Assembly (NCBI RefSeq): GCF_017814945.1
Contig: NZ_JAGIPX010000010.1
Coordinates: 62,128-126,127, forward strand
DNA from: Paraburkholderia sp. LEh10
GTDB taxonomy: Bacteria; Pseudomonadota; Gammaproteobacteria; Burkholderiales; Burkholderiaceae
Length of the DNA stretch: 64,000 bases
Direction of reading: 5' to 3'
Below, one piece after another: positions 45,945 through 56,111 of the stretch (positions within the stretch are counted from its first letter, which is position 1; every line of letters begins with the position of its first letter). Position numbers and translations under genes: made by a program. The notes beneath the pieces were generated by a model. That model was given only the letters and a program-made list of their open reading frames with translations. It was not told where the DNA came from and made no database searches.

Positions 45945-47453
45945 ATGGATGCCATCGTACGGAACTATCTGGAGCAGTTTGGCGCAGGTGAAAAAACGAG
46001 GCGCTTCCTTGACCGGCCGCACGCCATGCTGATCGACGGCGAGTTCGTGGCGGGAGAGGGCGGCGAGCGCCTCGATGTGATCGAGCCGTCAACGGCGGGC
46101 GTGATCGCGCAGATTCCATTGGCGACGAAGGGCGATCTGGATCGCGCCGTGGCCGCCGCGCGCAGGCAGTTCGACGGCGGACCCTGGCGGCGTCTGAAGC
46201 CGCTCGAACGCGAGCGCCTGCTGCATCGGCTCGCGGATCTGATTGAAGCGCACGCGGAAGAACTCGCGGAAATCGAATCGATCGACGTCGGCAAGTCGGT
46301 CACTCAGGCGCGCGAGGTCGATATCCAGGGCACAGTCGATACGTTCCGCTACTTCGCAGGCTGGCCGTCGAAGATTCACGGACGCACTGTCGAGCCGTCG
46401 TTGCCGGGCAGTCACGTGGCCTACACGCGCAAGGAGCCGGTCGGCGTGGTCGGTGTGATCGTGCCGTGGAATTTTCCGCTTCAGACGTTGGCATGGAAGG
46501 TGGCAGCCGCGCTCGCAGCGGGCTGCACCGTCGTGATCAAGCCCGCTGAGCTCACTTCGCTGTCGACGCTTCGCTTCGCTGAACTGATTCAGGAAGCGGG
46601 CTTTCCCGATGGGGTCGTCAACGTCGTGACAGGGCGGGGCAACGTGGTCGGCGCGGCCATGGCCTGTCATCCGGGAATCGACAAGGTGACCTTTACGGGT
46701 TCCACCGAGGTGGGGCGCAACGTCGGACGCTCGGCTGTCGGCGGCATCCGGCGCGTGACGCTGGAACTCGGCGGCAAGTCGCCCGTGCTCGTGCTCGACG
46801 ACGCGGATGTCGATGCGGCGGCGCGCGCGGTGGCGAACGGCATGTTCTTCAACGCAGGCCAGGTGTGCGACGCCGGCAGCCGTGTCTATGTTCAGCGTAA
46901 AGTTCATGACCGGTTTCTCGCGGCGCTGCTCGAATACACGCGAACGCTGAAAATTGCGCCAGGTCTCGACCGCGACTGCTTTATCAGTCCGCTGGTGTCC
47001 GCGCTTCAGAAGGACCGTGTGATGACCTACATTGAAACGGGACGCCGCGAAGGTGCGGAGCTTGTCTACGGCGGACGCGAGGTGGACGGACGGGGCTACT
47101 TCGTTCAGCCCACCATCTTCGCGAATTGCCGCAACGACATGAAAATCGTTCGTGAAGAAATCTTCGGCCCCGTGCTCGTGACCGCGCCGTTCGACGAGGT
47201 CAGTGAAGCATTGACGCTGGCGAACGATTCGCCGTATGGCCTTGCGGCCGCGATCTATTCCAACGATCTGAAGCGCGTGCATGCGCTGATTCCGGAATTG
47301 CGCGCGGGCAGCGTCTATGTCAACGCACACAGCACGATCGATCCATCGATGCCGTTCGGCGGCTTCAAGGAGTCGGGCTTCGGCAAGGACCTGGGGGCGG
47401 AGCAACTCGACTCTCTCACGGAGACCAAGGCCGTCTGGATCACGCTGGATTAA
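45945..47453 (+). CDS. NAD(P)-dependent aldehyde dehydrogenase
   Basis: A 502-residue ALDH superfamily protein: substrate-cofactor block PVGVVGVIVPWNFPLQTLAWK, VTFTGSTEVGRNV glycine motif, catalytic Glu in VTLELGGKSP and catalytic Cys in FFNAGQVCDAGSR, then EEIFGPVL. Closest in style to betaine/gamma-glutamyl-aminobutyraldehyde dehydrogenases. It oxidises an aldehyde to the acid in the cytoplasm. Sits 112 bases after the ureohydrolase gene, with GGAGAC before the ATG. In this context it could make the guanidino acid used by the ureohydrolase. Confidence 0.92.
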   Translation: MDAIVRNYLEQFGAGEKTRRFLDRPHAMLIDGEFVAGEGGERLDVIEPSTAGVIAQIPLATKGDLDRAVAAARRQFDGGPWRRLKPLERERLLHRLADLIEAHAEELAEIESIDVGKSVTQAREVDIQGTVDTFRYFAGWPSKIHGRTVEPSLPGSHVAYTRKEPVGVVGVIVPWNFPLQTLAWKVAAALAAGCTVVIKPAELTSLSTLRFAELIQEAGFPDGVVNVVTGRGNVVGAAMACHPGIDKVTFTGSTEVGRNVGRSAVGGIRRVTLELGGKSPVLVLDDADVDAAARAVANGMFFNAGQVCDAGSRVYVQRKVHDRFLAALLEYTRTLKIAPGLDRDCFISPLVSALQKDRVMTYIETGRREGAELVYGGREVDGRGYFVQPTIFANCRNDMKIVREEIFGPVLVTAPFDEVSEALTLANDSPYGLAAAIYSNDLKRVHALIPELRAGSVYVNAHSTIDPSMPFGGFKESGFGKDLGAEQLDSLTETKAVWITLD

Positions 47454-47536
47454 GGACGGATACCGCGCCGCGCCCGCGTGGCGCGTGCGACGCCAATCCT
47501 CATTGAATCAACCTTCCGTACTGGGTGGATCAAACG

Positions 47537-49057
47537 ATGAAAGCACAGGACAGGGTTGCGACAGGTTTCGCAGCCGATAGCGAGCACGGATCGATTGAAG
47601 GTCACTCCATCGACTTTATTCCGGAGCAGGAGAGAACAGACAGGCTGTCGCGGCAGGGACCATTCTGGTTTCTCGGAAACTTTACGTTCTTCACGATGAC
47701 AATCGGGTTCGTCGGCCCGAGCGTCGGCCTCAGTTCGTTGTGGACCACGATAGCGGGCACGCTGGGCATCATGTTCGGCACGTTGTTCATGGCGTTTCAC
47801 GGTTCGCAGGGCCCCCATCTCGGTCTGCCGCAGATGATCCAGTCGAGGGCGCAGTTCGGCTATCGGGGCGTCGTGCTGGTCTTGATGGCGACGTTGTTCG
47901 TATTCGCGGGTTTCAACATCGTCAACCTCGTGCTGATGATGCAGGGTTTGAAGACCCTGTATAGCTGGGACCCTGTCAAGGTCGCGCTGGTGGTCACGAT
48001 TCCGGCAGCCATTCTCGCGATTCTCGGGCACGACTGGATGCATCGCGCGTTCAAATGGGCGCTGTATCTGTCGCTGCCGCTCTATGGCGTCGTGACGGCC
48101 GCCGTGTCGTTGCACTGGGTGCCTGACGCGCCGTTGCCGGCCGCCGCACCGGGCGGTACGCCGCCGGCGCCGCTTGGCTTCGCATGGACGGGATTCATCG
48201 CCCAGTTTGCGGCCGCCGCGAGCTACAACATCGCGTACGCGCCCTATGTGTCGGACTACTCGCGCTACCTGCCGAAAAATACGCCAAGCGGCAGGCTGAT
48301 TGCCGCAGTGTTCCTCGGCGCGTCGCTGTCGGGTGCGTGGATGATCGCTGTCGGCGGGTGGCTCGGCGACCACCTGCATGCGACCGACGTGCTCGTCGCG
48401 CTGAATCAGGTGGGTAACGATCTGGCGCCGGGTTTGGGGAGCATCGTTGTCGCCGTCACGCTGCTCGCGTTTTTGCCTGTCATCGCGATGAATATTTACA
48501 GCGCGAAGTTGACGGCGATTACTGGTGTCGACTCGTTCAGGAAAGTCGAGCCGACTGCGCGAGTGCGCGTCATGGCGATCATTTTCGTCGTGTGCCTGCA
48601 ATTGGGTGTTGCGCTTAGCATCTACACGTCGGGCAAGGGGCTCTCCGTCCTGAATATCTATCTGGTCGTGATGCTCTACTTCCTGGTGCCCTGGACTGCA
48701 GTCAATCTCACTGACTACTTCTTCGTTCGCAAAGGCCGGTACGCGATCCCGCATTTCTTTTTGCCGCATAACAACCTCTACGGCACGTGGGGGGCGCGTG
48801 GACTCATTTCGTATGCGGTTGGCTTTGCCGCAATGATTCCGTTTTTCTGCATCTTCGATGGTTCGAATGAAGTCTATGTCGGTGCGCTCGCACGCCAGAT
48901 GGGCAGTGTCGATCTGGCGTGGCTGGTCGGGCTGCTCGTGTCAGGGATCGCGTACTACGTGCTAAGCCGCTCGCTCGATCTCAAACGCGAAGAAGCCGTG
49001 ATAGCGCATGTCGAGAAGACCATGCCTCAATACACCACGGGGAATCAGCGGTTCTAG
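47537..49057 (+). CDS. NCS1-family cytosine/purine-type permease
   Basis: A 506-residue membrane protein with about 12 transmembrane segments. [20 protein letters not shown] is the NCS1 TM1, [20 protein letters not shown] the conserved TM3 loop, [20 protein letters not shown] the TM6-7 motif, and [20 protein letters not shown] the late NCS1 signature. Members import nucleobases, hydantoins, or related nitrogen compounds with protons or sodium. The ATG at 47537 is preferred to an in-frame GTG four codons earlier. Its place between ALDH and GMC genes suggests uptake of their substrate. Confidence 0.9.
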   Translation: MKAQDRVATGFAADSEHGSIEGHSIDFIPEQERTDRLSRQGPFWFLGNFTFFTMTIGFVGPSVGLSSLWTTIAGTLGIMFGTLFMAFHGSQGPHLGLPQMIQSRAQFGYRGVVLVLMATLFVFAGFNIVNLVLMMQGLKTLYSWDPVKVALVVTIPAAILAILGHDWMHRAFKWALYLSLPLYGVVTAAVSLHWVPDAPLPAAAPGGTPPAPLGFAWTGFIAQFAAAASYNIAYAPYVSDYSRYLPKNTPSGRLIAAVFLGASLSGAWMIAVGGWLGDHLHATDVLVALNQVGNDLAPGLGSIVVAVTLLAFLPVIAMNIYSAKLTAITGVDSFRKVEPTARVRVMAIIFVVCLQLGVALSIYTSGKGLSVLNIYLVVMLYFLVPWTAVNLTDYFFVRKGRYAIPHFFLPHNNLYGTWGARGLISYAVGFAAMIPFFCIFDGSNEVYVGALARQMGSVDLAWLVGLLVSGIAYYVLSRSLDLKREEAVIAHVEKTMPQYTTGNQRF

Positions 49058-49115
49058 CCGGTTCTGGCCGGCTGTCGCAATCAGGATCACGAATCAGGAA
49101 TCAGGAAACAACATC

Positions 49116-50828
49116 ATGGCTACCGAGCAATACGATTACATCATCGTCGGCGCCGGATCGGCTGGCTGCGTGCTGGCTAACCGGCTTACCGAAGATCCCG
49201 CCGTCAGCGTGCTGGTTCTGGAATATGGCGGAAGCGACCGGAGTGTCATCATTCAGATGCCCAGCGCGTTCTCGATGCCGATGAACACAAAGAAGTACAA
49301 CTGGAAATACCAGACGGCACCGGAACCGCATTTGAACGGGCGTCAACTGCACTGTCCGCGCGGCAAAGTGTTGGGAGGATCATCGTCGATCAATGGGCTT
49401 GTGTACATTCGCGGTCACGCTTACGACTTCGATGAATGGGAGGAACTGGGCGCGAGGGATTGGAGCTATCGTCATTGCCTGCCTTATTTCAGGCGGGCGG
49501 AGCACTACAAGTTCGGCGGCGACGAGTACCGGGGCGATGGCGGGCCGCTTTGCACAAACAATGGCAATAACATGCAGAACCCGCTGTATGGCGCCTGGAT
49601 CGAGGCTGGAGCACAGGCCGGTTACATCAAAACCGACGATTGCAACGGGCACATGCAGGAAGGCTTTGGTGCGATGCACATGACGGTTAAGGACGGCGTG
49701 CGCTGGTCCACGGCAAACGCCTATCTGCGCCCGGCGATGACGCGGCCCAACTTGCGCGTCGTCACTCATGCGTTGACGCGGCGGGTACTCCTCGACGGCA
49801 AACGTGCAACCGGCGTCGAGTACGAGCAGGGGGGCGTCGTGCACACTGCGCATTGCCGCGCAGAGGTGCTGATTTCGTCGGGGCCGATCGGCTCGCCACA
49901 CCTGCTGCAACGCTCGGGTATCGGGCCGTCCGACGTGCTGCGGCGAGCGGGGATCGAGGTGAAGCACGATCTGCCAGGCGTGGGCGAGAGCTTGCAGGAT
50001 CACGCCGAGATCTACATTCAGTATGCGTGCAAGGAGCCCGTCACACTCAATGGAAAGATGGACCCGTTCAGCAAGTTCATGATCGGATTGCGCTGGTTGT
50101 TATTCAAGGATGGCCTCGGTGCAAGCAATCATTTCGAGGCGGGCGGATTCATCCGCTCGGAAGCGGGACTTCGCTGGCCGGACATCCAGTTTCATTTTCT
50201 CCCCGCAGCCATGCGTTACGACGGCGACAAACCGTTCAAGGGACACGGATTCATGATCCTGACGGGACCGAACAAGCCGAAGAGCCGCGGATACGTGCGC
50301 ACGGTATCGGCTGATCCCTACGTGCACCCCGAAATACGCTTCAACTATCTGGAGCGCGAAGAGGACCGCGAAGGGTTTCGGCGGTGCGTGCGACTCACGC
50401 GGGAGATCATCGGGCAACCTGCAATGGACCGCTTCCGCGACGTCGAGCTTGCACCAGGTCCCGATGTGCAGACCGATGCCGAGATTGACGCGTTTGTCCG
50501 GGCGAATCTGGAAAGTACCATGCATCCGTGTGGTTCTTGCCGGATGGGTGAGGACAGCATGGCCGTGGTGGACCCGGAGTTGCGAGTGCGGGGCGTCACG
50601 GGCTTGCGTGTCATCGATTCGTCGGTATTCCCGACGGAGCCCAACGGCAACCTGAACGCGCCGACCATCATGCTTGCCGAACGCGCGGCCGATCTTGTGA
50701 AGGGCGTTTCGACACTGCCGCCGTCGGATGTGAAAGTCGGACTGGCGCAAGGATGGGAAACGCGGCAACGCACCCATGCGCCGATGCGAGCGTTACGCGA
50801 AGTGGGATTGACGGATACGCGGGCTTAG
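49116..50828 (+). CDS. GMC oxidoreductase (choline dehydrogenase-like)
   Basis: A 570-residue FAD-dependent alcohol dehydrogenase. [19 protein letters not shown] is the ADP-binding motif, [20 protein letters not shown] the GMC signature 1, and [20 protein letters not shown] the signature 2. HPCGSCRMG with the catalytic His and the [19 protein letters not shown] end complete the fold. BetA-like enzymes turn a primary alcohol into an aldehyde, here possibly feeding the ALDH gene upstream. AGGAAAC precedes the ATG. Last gene of the four-gene run; the true substrate is unknown. Confidence 0.92.
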   Translation: MATEQYDYIIVGAGSAGCVLANRLTEDPAVSVLVLEYGGSDRSVIIQMPSAFSMPMNTKKYNWKYQTAPEPHLNGRQLHCPRGKVLGGSSSINGLVYIRGHAYDFDEWEELGARDWSYRHCLPYFRRAEHYKFGGDEYRGDGGPLCTNNGNNMQNPLYGAWIEAGAQAGYIKTDDCNGHMQEGFGAMHMTVKDGVRWSTANAYLRPAMTRPNLRVVTHALTRRVLLDGKRATGVEYEQGGVVHTAHCRAEVLISSGPIGSPHLLQRSGIGPSDVLRRAGIEVKHDLPGVGESLQDHAEIYIQYACKEPVTLNGKMDPFSKFMIGLRWLLFKDGLGASNHFEAGGFIRSEAGLRWPDIQFHFLPAAMRYDGDKPFKGHGFMILTGPNKPKSRGYVRTVSADPYVHPEIRFNYLEREEDREGFRRCVRLTREIIGQPAMDRFRDVELAPGPDVQTDAEIDAFVRANLESTMHPCGSCRMGEDSMAVVDPELRVRGVTGLRVIDSSVFPTEPNGNLNAPTIMLAERAADLVKGVSTLPPSDVKVGLAQGWETRQRTHAPMRALREVGLTDTRA

Positions 50829-51320
50829 CCGAAGTACGGCAGGAGCGGCGCGCCTCATGCGAGCGTGCGCCGCATTCCCGTGCTTGTTCGCCGCCGACAT
50901 GATCGCAGTGCCGTTGACGCCACCGTTTCGTCTCGTCGTCGGCAGCCTTGCTTGCTTCGCAGGGAGAACCGCGTGTCACCGCACGCGGCATTGGCGCCAG
51001 CGCGGTCATCAAGCGGGGACATCAAGCGGGGACATCAAGCGTTCATCAAGCGCGCTCACCAGTACTGACCCAGCCGGATGACAGCATCGAATGCCGAGCG
51101 CGCGCTGACTGTGAAGTTCCGCTTCATAGCCCATCAACATTACGAGGAATAGTCGCTTGCGCGAAGTGATGGTACACCTGGCGTGCGAGTCAGGTGAGGT
51201 CTTCGTGCCGGTGGATCATCGGCGCGCCGCTGTCGCTGTTGTCGAAGCGGGTGCGTGAGGCGCTCGACGCGATGCCGGAGCCTGGTCGACACCAGACAAA
51301 CCTGACAGGAGCCAGCCAAC
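50829..51320. other. Intergenic region with repeats
   Basis: About 490 bases without a supported gene. It contains the tandem repeat listed at 51007-51052. A frame across 51194-51550 overlaps the next gene in another phase and is a shadow. The promoter of the membrane-protein gene should be near 51250-51300. Confidence 0.4.
51007..51052. repeat. Short tandem repeat, four copies
   Basis: The unit CATCAAGCGGGGA occurs twice in full (51007-51019, 51020-51032), then as CATCAAGCGTT (51033-51043) and CATCAAGCG (51044-51052). The copies are head to tail in an intergenic stretch. Slippage origin is likely; a binding-site role is open. Confidence 0.8.
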
Positions 51321-51842
51321 ATGTCACCCGAACGTCTCTTTCAGTTGCATCTCGTTTTGGGCTATATCGCCTGGCTGCTTTGCTTCGGCACATACGTCTG
51401 GCCCAGGCTCAAGTCGATGGACCTGTTCGACGCGCAACGCGCGATCGCCACCTTGCACAGCTTCCGCTTTTTCGGGCTGGTTTTCATACTGCCGGGCGTC
51501 GTCAGTCCCGATCTGCCTGCCAGCTTCGCCGTGTTCGCTGCCTATGGTGACTTCGCAACGGGAGTGCTGGCGATGCTGACGCTACTCACGGCACGCATAC
51601 GGCCACTCTTCTGGTTGTTCGTTGCAGCCTTCAATCTTGTGGGAGCGATCGACCTTATCGTCGACTATTACCACGCTATCCAGGCGGATCTTCCCGCGCG
51701 TGCGGGAGATCTGGGCGCCACGTACGCGATTCCGATCATCTACGTGCCTGTACTGGCCATTACGCATGTTGCCGCCTTCTATCTGCTGCTGCGCCATCAG
51801 CCCAAGACGGCTCGAAGCTATTTGCCTCTCCGTAAGCCATGA
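51321..51842 (+). CDS. Five-TM membrane protein of unknown function
   Basis: A 173-residue inner-membrane protein: LFQLHLVLGYIAWLLCFGTY, FRFFGLVFILPGVV, DFATGVLAMLTLLTA, LFWLFVAAFNLVGAIDLIVD and IPIIYVPVLAITHVAAFYLL form five hydrophobic segments. The polar HSFRFF and DYYHAIQ patches between helices could hold a cofactor or ligand, but no family is recognised with certainty. AGGAG lies about ten bases before the ATG. Confidence 0.75.
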   Translation: MSPERLFQLHLVLGYIAWLLCFGTYVWPRLKSMDLFDAQRAIATLHSFRFFGLVFILPGVVSPDLPASFAVFAAYGDFATGVLAMLTLLTARIRPLFWLFVAAFNLVGAIDLIVDYYHAIQADLPARAGDLGATYAIPIIYVPVLAITHVAAFYLLLRHQPKTARSYLPLRKP

Positions 51843-52002
51843 ACTTGCCAACGCGTAGCGGCTTCCCCAGCAGGTAGCGCGCTCTGCGCCGCATTCGAAA
51901 AGCGTTGTGCGCGGCGTGGGACCACTGCCTGCGCATCTGTTTCGGCGGTTCTGTCGACGGTGATCGTTTTGGGGCGCTACTCGACATACGGTTCGTGCAG
52001 CG

Positions 52003-52752
52003 CTAGGCAGAGACTGCATGCGCCCACGGCGAGCGAATATCCGATAAAAAGCGCTGCGCACGGGGATGCTCGGGAGACTGGAAAAAGCGATCGGGTCGGG
52101 CGCGTTCGAGCACGCTGCCCTGGTCCATGAAAATCACGCGGTCAGCCACTTCGCGTGCAAACCCCATTTCATGTGTCACACACACCATCGTCATGCCGTC
52201 GCGAGCGAGATCCTTCATCACCAGCAGCACCTCGTTGACCATCTCGGGATCGAGGGCCGACGTCGGCTCATCAAACAACATGACGGGCGGTCTCATTGCC
52301 AGTGCACGAGCGATCGCGACGCGCTGCTGCTGGCCGCCGGACAACTGCGCAGGGTGGGCGTTGGCCTTGTGCGGCAACCCGACACGTTCGAGCAGGCTCA
52401 TGGCAAAATCTTTCGCTTCGTGGGCTGGCATTTTCTTGATCCGCACAGGCGCAAGCGTGCAATTTTGCAGCACCGTCAGATGCGGAAACAGATTGAACTG
52501 CTGAAACACAAAGCCAATTCCGCTGCGCAGCGCGTTCGTATTCACACTTCGCGCATGCACATCCTGGCCGTTGACGACAATTCGGCCGTTCTGAATCGGT
52601 TCGAGACGGTTGACTGTGCGGATCAGCGTGGATTTGCCCGAGCCAGAGGGCCCGCACACCACGACAACCTCGCCTTTCGCGACGGTCTCGTTCACATTCA
52701 CCAGCGCCTGATATTCACCGTACCATTTGTTGACGTTTTGGATCTTGATCAT
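52003..52752 (-). CDS. Polar amino acid ABC transporter, ATP-binding protein
   Basis: A 249-residue ATPase of the GlnQ/GltL type: Walker [10 protein letters not shown], signature [16 protein letters not shown], Walker [13 protein letters not shown] and the switch His in VCVTHEMGF. It powers import through the two permeases encoded immediately upstream in the operon, with which it is spaced by three bases. Fourth and last gene of a minus-strand operon: binding protein, permease, permease, ATPase. The set resembles glutamate/aspartate importers (gltIJKL). Confidence 0.95.
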   Translation of the reverse strand: MIKIQNVNKWYGEYQALVNVNETVAKGEVVVVCGPSGSGKSTLIRTVNRLEPIQNGRIVVNGQDVHARSVNTNALRSGIGFVFQQFNLFPHLTVLQNCTLAPVRIKKMPAHEAKDFAMSLLERVGLPHKANAHPAQLSGGQQQRVAIARALAMRPPVMLFDEPTSALDPEMVNEVLLVMKDLARDGMTMVCVTHEMGFAREVADRVIFMDQGSVLERARPDRFFQSPEHPRAQRFLSDIRSPWAHAVSA

Positions 52753-52755
52753 GAT

Positions 52756-53448
52756 TTACACCTTCGACGGGGCGCGCGATGTCAGACGCCTTTCGAGCAG
52801 ATATGCGCAACGTGTCAGTCCGAAGCACATCACGAAGTAGCTGAATGCGAGCAGCAAGTAGACCTGCGCGGACTGCGTGAGCGCCTGCGTGCTGATCTGT
52901 CCTGCGACGAACGATACTTCCGGCAGGCTGATGATGTAACCGAGCGACGTCTCCTTGATCGTCGACACCAACTGATTGACGAGTGACGGCAGCATGTTTC
53001 GTAGCGCCTGCGGCAGGATGACGAGCGCCATCGCCTGAATGTAGTTGAGGCCGAGCGAGCGGGCACTTTCCATCTGCCCACGTGGTAATGCCTGAATGCC
53101 GGCACGCACGATTTCGGCGAGGTACGCTCCATCGAAGATCACCAGCGCGGTGAGCATGGTGCTGAACTGATCCGTGCGGTGACCTGTCATCGTGGGGAGC
53201 AGAAAGTACGCCCAGAAGATCACCATCAACAGGGGCGTACCGCGCACCACGTAGACGAGACCCGTAGCTGGATACCGCAGCACGGAGAACGGGCTCACTC
53301 TGCATAGACCGAAGACGACACCCACGGGCAACGCCAGCACGAGCCCTGCTGAAGCGAGCAGCAGTGTGAGCGCGAGGCCGCCCAGGGGCCCATTGGGGTA
53401 TTGGCCGACGACGTAATAAAGGCCGTAAGTTCGGAGTATGTCGAGCAT
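52756..53448 (-). CDS. Polar amino acid ABC transporter permease (GltK-like)
   Basis: A 230-residue HisM/GltK-type permease with about five membrane segments. It starts MLDILRTYGLYYVVGQYPNG, and the EAA loop (ARSLGLNYIQAMALVILPQA) contacts the ATPase. The ATG at 53448 lies two bases past the stop of the other permease; an upstream in-frame start at 53487 would overlap that gene. Probably forms the channel with the partner encoded at 53451-54146. Confidence 0.92.
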   Translation of the reverse strand: MLDILRTYGLYYVVGQYPNGPLGGLALTLLLASAGLVLALPVGVVFGLCRVSPFSVLRYPATGLVYVVRGTPLLMVIFWAYFLLPTMTGHRTDQFSTMLTALVIFDGAYLAEIVRAGIQALPRGQMESARSLGLNYIQAMALVILPQALRNMLPSLVNQLVSTIKETSLGYIISLPEVSFVAGQISTQALTQSAQVYLLLAFSYFVMCFGLTRCAYLLERRLTSRAPSKV

Positions 53449-53450
53449 GG

Positions 53451-54146
53451 CTAGATGGTCCGTACTGGAAACCGGTGCTGATACCATGCGGAAAACACCG
53501 TGATCGCGATCGATACCGTCAAATAGGCGGCCGTCGCAAAGGCAAACGATTCGAAGCCCCGAAAGGTCGCGCTCTCAACTTGCTGGGCCTGGTACATCAG
53601 TTCCGCTACGCCGATCACCATTGCAATGCTCGAGTTCTTCCACAGATTCAGTGTCTGGTTGACGAGGGGTGGAACCGTCACTCGTAGCGATTGCGGCAGC
53701 ACGACGAGCCACATGGCGCGCAGAAAACCGAAACCCAGTGCACGGCTCGCTTCCAGTTGTTCCTTCGGGATCGACCGAATTCCACTGCGAATGTCTTCGC
53801 TCATGTACGCGGACGTATAGAGCAACAAAGCGATCAATGCGCTCGCCGCTTCGAAGTTGCTGTTGTATAGCCATGTCTTGACGGAGAGCGGCAACAGTTG
53901 CGGCGCTCCGAAATACCAGAACAGCATGTGGGCCAGCAGCGGTACGTTTCGAATGCTCTCGACGTAAGCCTGACCGATACCACGGATGAATGCCAGCGGA
54001 GCAAGCCGGATCAACGCGACTCCGATTGCCAGTGGCAGCGAGAGCGCGAAGGCGAGTACGGATAGCTTGATCGACATCGCGAACCCGCTGACGAGCCACT
54101 GGTGATACTGTCCTGAGAGCAGCATCGACAGGTTGAAGGTTGGCAT
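53451..54146 (-). CDS. Polar amino acid ABC transporter permease (GltJ-like)
   Basis: A 231-residue permease: MPTFNLSMLLSGQYHQWLVS, membrane segments with SIKLSVLAFALSLPLAIGVA, VESIRNVPLLAHMLFWYFG, and the EAA loop ASRALGFGFLRAMWLVVLPQ. The ATG at 54146 is preferred to a GTG five codons upstream. Second gene of the operon, 47 bases after the binding-protein stop. Confidence 0.92.
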   Translation of the reverse strand: MPTFNLSMLLSGQYHQWLVSGFAMSIKLSVLAFALSLPLAIGVALIRLAPLAFIRGIGQAYVESIRNVPLLAHMLFWYFGAPQLLPLSVKTWLYNSNFEAASALIALLLYTSAYMSEDIRSGIRSIPKEQLEASRALGFGFLRAMWLVVLPQSLRVTVPPLVNQTLNLWKNSSIAMVIGVAELMYQAQQVESATFRGFESFAFATAAYLTVSIAITVFSAWYQHRFPVRTI

Positions 54147-54193
54147 GATCTGTCTCACCACCCGGACTTACGCCCGGGTGGCGCCTCGTGAAT

Positions 54194-55039
54194 TTAATCG
54201 ATCTTGTCGGTGGCGATCTTGAACGTGCGAGGCGGGAAGTTCATTTTGGTGCCAGGCCCGAACCACTTGTCGAACAGTTGCAGTGCCTCGCCATTCGATT
54301 CCATTCCGAGCAGTACCTTGTTCACCTGTTCACGGAACGCAGGCTCGTTCTTCCGGATACCCAGCGCAATATGCTCGGTCGACAGGTTCTGCGCGACCAG
54401 CGCATAGTCCTTGGACGCCGGGCCGAGCTTCGCGAGATTTCCGACCAGGGTAGTCTCGTCGTTCACATACGCCGCGCCTTTGCCTTGCTGGAGCGCGAGC
54501 AGCGCCTGTGGACTGGTGTCGAACGAGACGACGTCTGCGTTCTTGATTGTCTTCGCGATGTTGGTCTCCATCGTCGAGCCCTTGACGGTCAGAATCTTCT
54601 TTCCGTCAAGCTGCGCAAGCGTCGCAATACCGGTTTCTTTCCGGACCATCGCCTTCTGTCCGGTTATGAAGGTCGATACCGAGAAATCGATTTGCGCCTC
54701 GCGCTCCTTATTGTGCGTGAGCGACGCGGCGAGAAGGTCGACGCGGCCCTGCTGCAATTCCGGAATGCGTGCGGCAACCGCCAGTTGCTTGAGGACAGGC
54801 TTCACGCCCAGACTCCGCGCGACGGCGTTGCACATGTCGACGTCGTAGCCGACTATCTCGCGGCTCATCGGATCTTTCATATAGCTGAAGGGCTCGTCTG
54901 TACCTAGTACACCGCATACGAGTTCGCCCTTTTGCTTGATGTCGGCAAGCTGATCGGCCTTTGCCGGATGCGCGGCGGCCACCAGTACAGACAGCGACGC
55001 GATTCGGAAAACGAAACGAAGTTTCTGGATGGTAACCAT
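54194..55039 (-). CDS. Polar amino acid ABC transporter, periplasmic binding protein
   Basis: A 281-residue family-3 solute-binding protein. Signal peptide (FRIASLSVLVAAAHPAKADQ), then IKQKGELVCGVLGTDEPFSY, EIVGYDVDMCNAVARSLGVK and the ITVKGST-like LTVKGSTMETNIAKTIK hinge region; GRVDLLAASLTHNKEREAQI is the conserved ligand-contact region. GltI-like, so glutamate or aspartate is the best guess, but other polar amino acids are possible. AGGAGG lies just before the ATG at 55039. First gene of the operon. Confidence 0.93.
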   Translation of the reverse strand: MVTIQKLRFVFRIASLSVLVAAAHPAKADQLADIKQKGELVCGVLGTDEPFSYMKDPMSREIVGYDVDMCNAVARSLGVKPVLKQLAVAARIPELQQGRVDLLAASLTHNKEREAQIDFSVSTFITGQKAMVRKETGIATLAQLDGKKILTVKGSTMETNIAKTIKNADVVSFDTSPQALLALQQGKGAAYVNDETTLVGNLAKLGPASKDYALVAQNLSTEHIALGIRKNEPAFREQVNKVLLGMESNGEALQLFDKWFGPGTKMNFPPRTFKIATDKID

Positions 55040-56111
55040 GGGGATCTCCTCCTGTTGGTGATACGGCTGGTCTAATGCAGTGGACGCACGGCACCGGACT
55101 CGACGCCGGGGTCGGCGTCTCTTCCGGGTTTCCATGTCGGTTTTACAGACGTCGACTGCTTACTCGCAAGTCGTCGAGAGTCTGCGATGGGGTGAACCTT
55201 CTCGGGTTTGCGCGTGACAACTCGCCGTGAGGGCCGCCGTGCACTCATGGGTCTCTCGTGTGAAGAGGTTTTTCATACGCACGGGAGTTGACGGCTGCAG
55301 GCCGTGCACTCGCCGCAAAAGGGCTAGCTTCGGCTTCGGCGGGTCAGACGACTGCGCCGGCATCGTGAGATTCATACCACTCTCGCCGTCATGCCTCGGG
55401 CGAGCTTCAAAGACGCGGGCTAGTGTATTCATGTCGAGCAATGATTCTGCTGGGGGTGTTGTGTGCCGCGCTTGTTGAGTTCCGTAGCGATAATGGTACG
55501 GAGCCGAGCTGAGAATTTGTTTCCAAAGAGCCGATTTATTCTTTTAAATTATGGATTCCGTTTTTCGATTGATGCGGATCTGTAGATTTTTATTCCATAT
55601 TCCGGGTAATCCCTCGGTGAGGCGGCCCGCTTTTCATACTGGCTTGTCAAAGCGTTGTTTGCAAAATCAACAACTTGTGGTAGTGGACTTTTCATCAACC
55701 GGAAAACACCTGCATTTTCTGTGGCCGTCGATCAGCAGAGCGATCTCGCGCAAGATCCCGTGGGCTTCCCAAGGCGCCATACGCCGGATATCGGCGGCGA
55801 GAGAGTGTGAGGATTCAGTGGATTGGGTGCGTCGGCGGTAAGCTGTTGCAGCGAGGTGGTATGACAAGAGAGACCGCTCGGCGAAGTCCCGGGAGCGGCA
55901 GCGCTCACGCATCCCAGCTTCGTGGTTCGAACGGCAGGTCGACCCGGAAACTTGCGCGGTGCGCAGCGCAAACGGGACGCACGCCTGGTCTGTTCATGGA
56001 CGCCGCTTGGCAAGCGCGATCGCCTTCCTGCTACCGCGGCAGACATCGCGCGATACAACAGCATCGAAGTTCTACGCAAGTGAACACCAACCTGGATCAT
56101 GGAGGGCCGAC
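55040..56111. other. Long intergenic region with an AT-rich island
   Basis: About 1070 bases without a supported gene. The part at about 55490-55720 is clearly richer in A/T than the rest of the window, which often marks promoters or acquired DNA. Small frames on both strands here lack start signals and motifs. The importer promoter should lie near 55050-55200. Confidence 0.45.

Noticed and set aside
46089-47405. 438-codon minus-strand open frame, and the similar one at 47450-48769
   Set aside because: Opposite the aldehyde dehydrogenase and NCS1 permease genes, whose motifs are unmistakable.
51007-51052. CRISPR array
   Set aside because: Repeats are 9-13 bases and contiguous without spacers, and no cas genes are present.
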